8,313 nt of DNA from Acidobacteriaceae bacterium. GTDB taxonomy: Bacteria > Acidobacteriota > Terriglobia > Terriglobales > SbA1. Within the stretch, counting starts at the first letter, position 1. Each line of letters starts with the position of its first letter. Shown here one piece after another: positions 1-5,897 of the stretch. The notes beneath the pieces are model-generated. The model ran no database searches. It was not told the DNA's origin and saw only the letters and a list, made by a program, of their open reading frames with translations. The translations under genes and the position numbers were made by a program. The stretch lies in the NCBI GenBank assembly GCA_019237515.1, contig JAFAGX010000275.1, forward strand, positions 1-8,313, in the 5' to 3' direction.

Positions 1-55
1 CGACGTGCTCGTTGGCCCCGACGGAATCGCTCGTGGCATTCGCCTCGAGCAATAA
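1..55 (+). CDS. 3' end of an unidentified gene (partial)
   Basis: An open frame entering from the left edge (codons from base 2) reads DVLVGPDGIARGIRLEQ and stops at TAA 53-55. The sequence is protein-like (a VGPDG turn followed by an alternating hydrophobic strand), and its stop lies 18 bases before the next gene's start, with that gene's ribosome binding site in between. This is the usual layout of the end of an upstream gene in the same operon. Seventeen residues are too few to identify a family, so I assign no function. It could be a chance open frame, but the stop position and spacing favour a real gene end. Confidence 0.5.
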   Translation, partial: DVLVGPDGIARGIRLEQ

Positions 56-62
56 GGTTTTT

Positions 63-67
63 GGAGG
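63..67 (+). promoter_or_regulatory. Ribosome binding site that decides the start of the secreted protein gene
   Basis: GGAGG lies 6 bases before ATG 74 and only 3 bases before the overlapping GTG at 71. The spacing favours ATG 74 as the start. Confidence 0.7.
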
Positions 68-73
68 ATAGTG

Positions 74-1012
74 ATGACACATCCCAAAATGCACTTCTTC
101 AATGGATTTGCAGTGCTTCTTCTGATCGGATCCGCAGCCGCTCAGGCCGATTCAGCACCTCCACTGATGCGAGCGCTGCCGGACTTCGGCGCTTTGCAAG
201 CCAAGGCCGGCGCGTTCAGTCTCCGCAGCGAGATCATGGATGCGGAGCCGGTCAAGGGCTCACCATTTTGTGTCACCATTTCGACTGAACATACGCAAAA
301 CTTTGCTGATGGCAACCGTATCCATACCAGCGACGCTTCCACGATGTGCCGCGACAGTGAAGGCCGAATGCGTCGTGAGTCAACTTTGATGCTGCTCGGC
401 CCAGCTGCACAGAACTCACCCGGTAAGCTGATTACCATCATCGATCCCGTCGCAGGATTCCGTTATGTACTCGATCCGAACGTCAAAGTCGCCCGCAAGA
501 TGCCTCTCTCTTTACCCTCGGGGCCTGCGGATGCCAAAGCAATGCACGGTGCAACTCTCCGTGACGCAGCGCCCGGTTCGGGGAACGTTATGTTCTACCA
601 GGCCGCGGGCGCTCCCGGGCCCGACGTCATTGGCAGCCAGGTATTCATCCGCAAAAACGGTCAGGCTGAAAAAGAACCTGATTCGACCACCGAAAACCTG
701 GGCGATCAAACCATCGATGGCATTCATGCGACTGGAACGCGTGTGACCACCACGATTGCCGCCGGGAAAATGGGGAATGAACAGCCGATGCTCATCACCT
801 CCGAACGCTGGTATTCTCCGGAGCTTAAAGCAACAGTGATGACCAAACACAATGACCCTTGGGCGGGCGAATTGAAAACCCAATTTACGAATGTAAATGC
901 GTCCGATCCAGATCCGTCGTTATTCGCCGTTCCGAGCGACTACAAGATCGTGGACGAAAAAGATGGTCCCGTCATGATCAAGCTGCCGCCACTACCCCCT
1001 CCACCCCAATAG
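74..1012 (+). CDS. Secreted protein of unknown function, Acidobacteriota type
   Basis: The 312-residue product begins with a signal peptide: a short basic/polar start, a hydrophobic stretch at about residues 11-22 (GFAVLLLIGSAA) and an AAA/AQA cleavage site near 23-25. No transmembrane segment follows, so it should be exported. I recognise no enzyme motif. The best conserved-looking parts are a segment at about 63-100 (ending RDSEGRMRRES) and a C-terminal half with DGIHATGTRVTTTI, NEQPMLITSERWYSPEL and DPDPSLFAVPSDYKI. This pattern resembles a family of uncharacterised exported proteins common in Acidobacteriota; that is recall, not a search. Cysteines 66 and 92 could form a disulfide. The C-terminus is a proline-rich tail (PPLPPPPQ). 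ATG 74 is chosen over GTG 71 because of GGAGG spacing. It follows the partial upstream gene by 18 bp, which suggests co-transcription. Function is unknown. Confidence 0.85.
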   Translation: MTHPKMHFFNGFAVLLLIGSAAAQADSAPPLMRALPDFGALQAKAGAFSLRSEIMDAEPVKGSPFCVTISTEHTQNFADGNRIHTSDASTMCRDSEGRMRRESTLMLLGPAAQNSPGKLITIIDPVAGFRYVLDPNVKVARKMPLSLPSGPADAKAMHGATLRDAAPGSGNVMFYQAAGAPGPDVIGSQVFIRKNGQAEKEPDSTTENLGDQTIDGIHATGTRVTTTIAAGKMGNEQPMLITSERWYSPELKATVMTKHNDPWAGELKTQFTNVNASDPDPSLFAVPSDYKIVDEKDGPVMIKLPPLPPPPQ

Positions 1013-1015
1013 TCC

Positions 1016-1119
1016 TTGTCATCCCGAGCAAGCTTCTTTTGCGCCGCGAGGGCTCTGGGCGAGCCGCGCGAATCGTCGCGAGCTCATCGAGCGACGTCAT
1101 AACCGCGCGTTTGGCTCGC
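1016..1119 (+). repeat. Dispersed intergenic element, copy A, with nested stems
   Basis: This element fills most of the 171-bp gap after the secreted protein gene. It starts with TTGTCATCCCGAGCAAGC (1016-1033), identical to 7412-7429. It contains CTGGGCGAGCCGCGCGAA (1055-1072), identical to 7451-7468 and at the same 39-base offset. Its right half folds: GCGAGCC (1059-1065) pairs with GGCTCGC (1113-1119), GCGCG (1066-1070) pairs with CGCGC (1104-1108) across a 4-base GTTT bulge, and an inner hairpin pairs CGTCGC (1074-1079) with GCGACG (1091-1096). It carries no coding frame of note. It may act as a 3' UTR structure for the upstream gene. It resembles REP/BIME-type or non-autonomous mobile repeats, but its mobility is inferred. 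Confidence 0.8.
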
Positions 1120-1148
1120 TTCCGTATCACTTCACCACTACTCCCGAC

Positions 1149-1177
1149 TTGGCTACTCCGTCCTGCGCCTCTACACT
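1149..1177 (+). promoter_or_regulatory. Candidate sigma70-like promoter for nadE, possibly giving a leaderless mRNA
   Basis: TTGGCT (1149-1154) and TACACT (1172-1177) are separated by 17 bases, and each matches the -35 and -10 consensus at four of six positions. The -10-like box ends 6 bases before GTG 1184, so transcription would begin at or next to the start codon. There is no Shine-Dalgarno sequence in front of this start, which fits a leaderless transcript. The matches are weak and could be chance. Confidence 0.35.
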
Positions 1178-1183
1178 AGAAGT

Positions 1184-2824
1184 GTGAAGATCGCGCTGGG
1201 ACAAATTAATGCCACAGTGGGAGATTTCCAAGGTAACAGCCGGAAAATAATTGAGTACGCCCGCCAAGCGCGGCAAGCTGGCGCCGGACTCATTCTTTTT
1301 CCGGAGTTGTCCATCTGCGGCTATCCGCCTCGCGATCTTGTCGAGCGCCCATCATTCGTCGCACGCAATCGCGAAACCGCCGAGCAGATCGCAGCCGAGA
1401 CTCCCGAAATCGCTGTGATCTGCGGCCTAGTTACACCCGCCCAGGTGGAAACCGGCAAGTCCGTCATGAATTCCGCCGCGTTGCTCAAAGACGGCAAAAT
1501 CGCGTTTGTTCAATCCAAGATGCTGCTTCCCACCTACGATGTTTTCGACGAAATGCGCAACTTCGCTCCCGCAGCCGGCCAAACCACCTTCTCATTCTGT
1601 GGGAAACAAATGGCGCTCACCATCTGCGAAGACGCGTGGAACGACAAGAATTTCTGGAAACAGCGCCTTTACACTTTCGATCCGGTGGAAGCGCTGGTAA
1701 ACGCCGGCGGAAACTTCCTCCTCAACATTTCGGCCTCGCCATTCTGGATCGGCAAGCGCGAATTTCGACAACAAATGTTGGCGTCCATCGCGCGTACGCA
1801 AAAAGTTCCTGTGGCTATGGTTAATCAGGTCGGAGGCAATGACAGTCTGATTTTTGATGGCTCGAGCGTCGTGCTGAATCGTCAGGGCGAGCTCATCGCC
1901 CGCGGAAAATCCTTTGAAGAGGACCTCATTTATTTCGATTCCGACACCCTTACCGGCGACATGCACGACCAAATTGCGGGCGAAGAAGCCAGCGTCTATG
2001 CCGCGCTTGTGTTGGGAACGCGAGATTACGTTCACAAATGCGGATTTCAGCGAGTGATTGTCGGCCTGAGCGGCGGCATTGATTCGGCCCTCACAGCCGT
2101 GATTGCTGCGGATGCCGTGGGTCGCGAAAATGTGATCGGCGTCGGCATGCCCGGGCCATACTCATCTCCGGGTTCGATCAGCGACGCGCGATGCCTGGCC
2201 CAAAATCTCGGAATTCGTTTTGAAATTCTGCCCATCACCGAAATCTTCGAGAGCTACCGCAAAACTTTGCAGAATGTTTTTGCGGGCCGCAAGGAAGATG
2301 AAACCGAAGAAAACATTCAGTCGCGCGCGCGCGGCACCATGCTCATGGCGCTGTCAAACAAATTCGGAGCAATCGTTCTCAGCACCGGAAATAAGAGTGA
2401 ACTTGGGGTGGGGTATTGCACGCTTTATGGCGATATGGTCGGAGGACTTGCCGTTATCTCCGACGTCCCCAAAACACTGGTTTACCGGCTCAGTCACTAC
2501 GTAAATTCTCTTCGCCCAATAATTCCCCAGGCCAGCCTCGAAAAACCTCCTTCCGCTGAATTGCGCCCCGATCAGAAAGACAGCGACACCTTGCCTCCGT
2601 ATGAAGTGCTCGACGCGATTCTCGAAGATTACGTCGAAGAGTCCCGCACCCCTGAGCAAATTGCCGCGCAACGCGGCTTCGATGTTACTCTGGTTCGTCG
2701 GGTCATCCGCATGATCGAACGTACGGAATACAAGCGGCAGCAGGCCGCGCCGGGACTGAAGATTTCCGAAAAAGCCTTTGGTTACGGACGCCGTTTTCCT
2801 ATCGCGGCCAAATCAGATATCTAG
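1184..2824 (+). CDS. nadE: Glutamine-dependent NAD+ synthetase
   Basis: This cytoplasmic enzyme makes the last step of NAD+ synthesis: ATP-dependent amidation of nicotinic acid adenine dinucleotide (deamido-NAD+) using ammonia released from glutamine (EC 6.3.5.1). Its 546 residues match the two-domain bacterial form. Residues 1 to about 250 are a nitrilase-type glutaminase domain with the expected triad: Glu41 in LFPELSICGYPPRDL, Lys112 in QSKMLLPTYDVFDE and Cys148 in ICEDAW. From about 270 comes the synthetase domain, with the ATP-binding P-loop SGGIDS at 296-301, STGNKSE at 400-406 and the following GYCTLYGDMVGG. All key residues are present, so it should be active. The start is GTG 1184, because the product then begins MKIALGQINATVGDF as the family does. 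No Shine-Dalgarno precedes it; a -10-like box lies 6 bases upstream. A DsbA-like gene follows after 17 bp and may share the transcript. Confidence 0.97.
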   Translation: MKIALGQINATVGDFQGNSRKIIEYARQARQAGAGLILFPELSICGYPPRDLVERPSFVARNRETAEQIAAETPEIAVICGLVTPAQVETGKSVMNSAALLKDGKIAFVQSKMLLPTYDVFDEMRNFAPAAGQTTFSFCGKQMALTICEDAWNDKNFWKQRLYTFDPVEALVNAGGNFLLNISASPFWIGKREFRQQMLASIARTQKVPVAMVNQVGGNDSLIFDGSSVVLNRQGELIARGKSFEEDLIYFDSDTLTGDMHDQIAGEEASVYAALVLGTRDYVHKCGFQRVIVGLSGGIDSALTAVIAADAVGRENVIGVGMPGPYSSPGSISDARCLAQNLGIRFEILPITEIFESYRKTLQNVFAGRKEDETEENIQSRARGTMLMALSNKFGAIVLSTGNKSELGVGYCTLYGDMVGGLAVISDVPKTLVYRLSHYVNSLRPIIPQASLEKPPSAELRPDQKDSDTLPPYEVLDAILEDYVEESRTPEQIAAQRGFDVTLVRRVIRMIERTEYKRQQAAPGLKISEKAFGYGRRFPIAAKSDI

Positions 2825-2831
2825 CACTCCG

Positions 2832-2837
2832 AAAGGA
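2832..2837 (+). promoter_or_regulatory. Ribosome binding site of the dsbA-like gene
   Basis: AAAGGA sits 4 bases before ATG 2842, within the 17-bp gap after nadE. It supports that start and translation from a transcript shared with nadE. Confidence 0.6.
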
Positions 2838-2841
2838 AATA

Positions 2842-3759
2842 ATGCGCTACGGTTTGAAAATTCTTGTCGTTCTAGTGGTCGCCACCTTGGCATTTGCTCA
2901 GGAAAAGGCCGCGACTACGCATGCTCCAGCGAAATCTGCACCTGCTAAGTCTTCGGTTCACCTTCCCTCTGAGGAAGTGGTCAACGACTTTATGCACCAG
3001 ATGTTCGGCTATGATTCTTCGCTGACCTGGAAGATCACCGCGATCAAGCCGGCAGAAGCGGAAGGCTTGGCGGAAGTGGACGTGACCCTCCAGGGCCCGC
3101 AGGGTGCCCAGGGACAGAAATTCTATGTAACTCCGGATGACCATCACGCCGTGGTAGGCCAAATTCTTCCGTTTGGTCCTCACCCATTCGACGCGGCCCG
3201 CAAGGAACTCGACAAACGTGCCAACGGACCGTCCCGTGGCCCGGCAAACGCCCCCGTGACGGTAGTCGAATTCAGCGATCTGCAATGTCCGCACTGCAAG
3301 GAAGCTCAACCCACTCTCGACAAATTGGCAGCTGAGGACAAAAACGTCCGCGTCGTCTTCCAGAATTTTCCTATCGCTCAGATCCACGACTGGGCGATGA
3401 AAGCCGCGGAGTACGGAGACTGCATTGGCCGCAGTTCCAGCGATGCATTCTGGAAATTTATTGGAAGCGTTTATGGAGCACAGTCGGACATCACAGCCGC
3501 GAACGCCGATGAAAAATTGAAAGGCTTCGCCGATGCTGCTGGTGCGAATGCTAATGAGACTGCCGCTTGCGCCGCCAAGCCCGAAACCGAGACTCGCGTC
3601 CAGCATTCCATTGATCTTGGAAAATCCCTGGACGTGAACAGTACGCCAACGATCTTCATTAATGGCCGCGCGCTCAGCGCAGGCGGAATTCCGTACGAGG
3701 TGCTGCAGAAGCTGGTTGACTTCGCAGCCAAAGAAAATACCCAATCCGCCGCAAAATAA
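2842..3759 (+). CDS. Secreted DsbA-family thiol:disulfide oxidoreductase (thioredoxin fold)
   Basis: The 305-residue product has a signal peptide (hydrophobic residues 5-18, cleavage after AFA at 17-19), so it acts outside the cytoplasm. An Ala/Lys/Pro-rich linker (about 21-38) leads to a small domain at about 42-120 (SEEVVNDFMHQMFGYDSSLTW to GQILPFGPHPFDAARKEL). I do not recognise this domain by name. The DsbA/Thioredoxin_4 domain starts at about 130 (GPANAPVTVVEFSDLQCPHC). The active site is Cys149-Pro-His-Cys152, the classic DsbA dipeptide, and the cis-proline is Pro269 in STPTIFING. Two further cysteines, 194 (GDCIGR) and 243 (AACAAK), could form a structural disulfide. The CPHC motif suggests an oxidase that introduces disulfides into exported proteins; a reductase or isomerase role cannot be excluded. 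No DsbB- or VKOR-type partner is in the window. It lies 17 bp after nadE, with AAAGGA 4 bases before ATG. Confidence 0.9.
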   Translation: MRYGLKILVVLVVATLAFAQEKAATTHAPAKSAPAKSSVHLPSEEVVNDFMHQMFGYDSSLTWKITAIKPAEAEGLAEVDVTLQGPQGAQGQKFYVTPDDHHAVVGQILPFGPHPFDAARKELDKRANGPSRGPANAPVTVVEFSDLQCPHCKEAQPTLDKLAAEDKNVRVVFQNFPIAQIHDWAMKAAEYGDCIGRSSSDAFWKFIGSVYGAQSDITAANADEKLKGFADAAGANANETAACAAKPETETRVQHSIDLGKSLDVNSTPTIFINGRALSAGGIPYEVLQKLVDFAAKENTQSAAK

Positions 3760-3807
3760 TTCAGTTTTCGGTAGTAGCTCAATCTGAGTGTTTCACACAC
3801 TACTGAG

Positions 3808-3902
3808 GTCATTCCGAAGCCCCGCGCTTTCACCCGCGGGCGAGGAATCCCGCGGGGCGAATCGATGGCCGCTGCGAGATCCCTCGCTCCGCTCGGGATG
3901 AC
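3808..3902 (-). repeat. Dispersed intergenic element, copy B, with terminal inverted repeats
   Basis: This 95-bp palindromic element lies between the convergent dsbA-like and dinB-like genes. Its ends, GTCATTCCGA (3808-3817) and TCGGGATGAC (3893-3902), are inverted repeats with one mismatch. Inside, GCCCCGCG (3819-3826) pairs exactly with CGCGGGGC (3851-3858). The bases CCCGCGGG occur at both 3833-3840 and 3849-3856, giving an alternative pairing. Read on the minus strand, the right end (3902 to 3876) has the same head as copies A and C (GTCATCCCGAGC, then GCGAGGGATCT), but the rest differs. Its position between converging genes would suit a bidirectional transcription stop, though no clear U-run follows the stems. 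Confidence 0.75.
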
Positions 3903-3954
3903 TCCACCTTGAAACATTCAACTGAGCCACCACCCAGTTTTCGAGTCGACCCTC

Positions 3955-4524
3955 TTATTTCTGTGGCCTGCTCGCCGGGGGCACGATTCCGTTCATGCGC
4001 AGATATTCGACCATCTGGCCGTAATGATCAAATGGGTGCCACAGCGCGATAGTCGCAATCCCTAGCCGGGTTACCTTTCCTTCTCCGAATGGGCTCTTGA
4101 CCTGCTCTGTTTCATTCTTCTCATTGATGCTGCTCAGGGCCTTGTGCAGATAAGCAAAGGAATCTTTCGTGAACTTCATAATATCTGCTTTGCTCGTCAT
4201 TGAGTCTGGGCCGCTCTCGCCACCTAATTCCACTGGCGGCTTTTGCTCAAGGATCGCGGCGCCAATCATATAATTCACCGCCGCTACATGTTTGACTTGT
4301 TGCGCAAACGTCCGGACACCTTTGAATTCACCATTACTCGGTGCGAACGAGAATTTGTCCTCAGGCATAGCATCAGCGGCCGGCACGAACTCGCCCTCCG
4401 CCATGCTGACCAGTCGATCTTCTATTTGGGATACCGTTCGATGTTCTTCCGGCTTGGCTTGGGCGAAAACAGCGCTCGTGCACAACACAACCGCAGCAAC
4501 TATGAACAGAGATCTGACTCTCAT
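3955..4524 (-). CDS. Secreted DinB-superfamily protein (putative metal-binding four-helix bundle)
   Basis: The 189-residue product starts with a signal peptide (basic MRVR, hydrophobic 6-20, cleavage after VFA at 19-21). The rest fits the DinB/YfiT-like fold: a helix from about 30 (SQIEDRLVSMAEGEF), FSFAPSNGEFKGVRTFAQQVKHVAAVNY at about 58-85, and a last helix WHPFDHYGQMVEYLRMNGIVPP. The likely metal ligands are His79, His163 and His167 (HxxxH), the usual DinB triad. Known family members include thiol-dependent transferases and many proteins of unknown role; the substrate here is unknown. Most DinB proteins are cytoplasmic, so the leader is notable. The start is at 4524 because AAGGAG lies 7 bases upstream on the coding strand and the leader then begins cleanly; an in-frame start at 4557 would add 11 polar residues. 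It follows the MFS gene by 38 bp, so co-transcription is plausible. Confidence 0.85.
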   Translation of the reverse strand: MRVRSLFIVAAVVLCTSAVFAQAKPEEHRTVSQIEDRLVSMAEGEFVPAADAMPEDKFSFAPSNGEFKGVRTFAQQVKHVAAVNYMIGAAILEQKPPVELGGESGPDSMTSKADIMKFTKDSFAYLHKALSSINEKNETEQVKSPFGEGKVTRLGIATIALWHPFDHYGQMVEYLRMNGIVPPASRPQK

Positions 4525-4531
4525 TCCGTGT

Positions 4532-4537
4532 CTCCTT
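4532..4537 (-). promoter_or_regulatory. Ribosome binding site that decides the start of the dinB-like gene
   Basis: On the minus strand this reads AAGGAG, 7 bases before ATG at 4524. It selects 4524 over the upstream in-frame start at 4557. Confidence 0.75.
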
Positions 4538-4562
4538 GAAATTAATTGTGATTGCAACTCGG

Positions 4563-5834
4563 TCAGTCCCGCACGATAGCGGGAGCGAATTCCAGTTCAT
4601 GCGCGGTTAAGCGATACCGCCGCACGGCCACTAATCCTATCACCAGTGCCGCTGCTGACCACATTAATGCCGTCGGTACGCCCAGCCGGTTGGCAACTGC
4701 ACCCCAAAGCGCGCTCCCCCCGGCCATTCCTCCCTGCAAAACCAGTATGTAGACTGACAAAGCCCGAGCGCGCAAATACGGCGGCGACATGGTTTGTGCA
4801 GCAACATTCAAGCACGCCAGAATCCCAATCCACGCCGTACCGCTGATGAACAGTATCAAACTCAGCCAGCCAAAACTTTGAACTTGCCCAGTTGCAAAAA
4901 TCATGGCCGCGAATACCACAATCGCAAATGCCACCAGAGCGTCAACAGAAAAGCGGTTTCGCATGCGAGGCAGCACTGCTCCCCCCGCTAATGCGCCCAG
5001 GCCAAAAGATCCGAGGAGCGAGCCGTAGCCAGTCGCACCATGTGGACGCGCCACGATTGGAAGTAGAGCCAGCAACGAACTTGCGCCGATGCTGAATGCT
5101 GCGGTGCGAACCAGAACACATCGGACAACTGGAGCTTCTCTTGCGTAGCGCAACCCCGTGATCATCGCGTCGCGCACCCGCCCCGTTTCCATCCGCTCAA
5201 AATGTGGCCGTTGCCAGCGATACAGAAAGAAAATTACGCCCAGAAAGCAAACCGCATTGATGAGGAAATCGATACCAGCACCCGCCGCAGCTATCACCAA
5301 TCCGCCGATCGCCGGCCCGACTGCTCTCGCGACATTAAATCCGACTGAGTTCAGCGCGACCGCGGGAGCATGCCGTTCAGGAGATATGACCTCGGGTGTG
5401 ATTGCTTGCCACGCCGGATCGTTTATGACGGCGCCCAATCCGAGCACAAACGTAAAAAACAGCAGGGTCCACGGAGTGATGTGTTCCAGCAAAGTAAAGA
5501 TACCCAGCAGCGCTGCCGCTACCGACATCCAGGATTGCGTGATCAGCAGGAAACGCCGGCGATCTACCATGTCAGCCAGCGCGCCCGCAGGTATGATGAC
5601 CAGGAAAACCGGCAAAGTCGATGCAGCCTGCACCAGGCTCACCATCAGCGGTGACGTGGTAAGCTGTGTCATCAACCAGCCCGCGCCTACGTTCCGCATC
5701 CACGTCCCGGTATACGAAATCAGAGCTGCCACCCACAATGACCGGAACAACGGCTCGCGCAGCGGCGCCCACGGCGAACCATCGTACCGCCGCACCAGAT
5801 TTGCCGGAACCGATGGATTGATTACGCCCGCCAT
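4563..5834 (-). CDS. MFS transporter, MFS_3 / EntS-like efflux type
   Basis: This is an inner-membrane major facilitator with about 12 hydrophobic segments over 423 residues, a normal length. The N-terminus (REPLFRSLWVAALISYTGTWMRNVGAGWLMTQLT) and the loop between segments 2 and 3, GALADMVDRRR (residues 84-94, the MFS signature motif A), match the EntS/MFS_3 group. That group exports siderophores, drugs or other small molecules by proton antiport; the substrate here cannot be told. Other typical parts are the NDPAWQAITPEVISPERHAPAVALNSVGFNVARAVGPAIGG region (segments 4-5) and the repeated short loops in the C-terminal half. The start is ATG 5834, preceded by AGTAGGGA (5843-5850, minus strand); an in-frame GTG at 5864 would add ten residues without a better site. 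The amino acid permease gene lies 63 bp upstream and the dinB-like gene 38 bp downstream, both on the same strand. Confidence 0.9.
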   Translation of the reverse strand: MAGVINPSVPANLVRRYDGSPWAPLREPLFRSLWVAALISYTGTWMRNVGAGWLMTQLTTSPLMVSLVQAASTLPVFLVIIPAGALADMVDRRRFLLITQSWMSVAAALLGIFTLLEHITPWTLLFFTFVLGLGAVINDPAWQAITPEVISPERHAPAVALNSVGFNVARAVGPAIGGLVIAAAGAGIDFLINAVCFLGVIFFLYRWQRPHFERMETGRVRDAMITGLRYAREAPVVRCVLVRTAAFSIGASSLLALLPIVARPHGATGYGSLLGSFGLGALAGGAVLPRMRNRFSVDALVAFAIVVFAAMIFATGQVQSFGWLSLILFISGTAWIGILACLNVAAQTMSPPYLRARALSVYILVLQGGMAGGSALWGAVANRLGVPTALMWSAAALVIGLVAVRRYRLTAHELEFAPAIVRD

Positions 5835-5897
5835 AGTAAATATCCCTACTTCAATTCCACGCACACGTTTGGCGCCGCGGAGGCAGGCGTGCTCTTG

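Noticed and set aside
2872..3744. A 290-codon open frame on the minus strand, opposite the dsbA-like gene.
   Set aside because: It lies entirely antisense to a well-supported gene, has no ribosome binding site or recognisable domain, and has the Arg/Ser/Val-rich make-up of a shadow frame.
3920..3939. A small hairpin AACTG…CAGTT followed by TTTT, considered as a rho-independent terminator for the rightward genes.
   Set aside because: It has only a 5-bp AT-containing stem with a 10-base loop and a short T-run. This is too weak to call.
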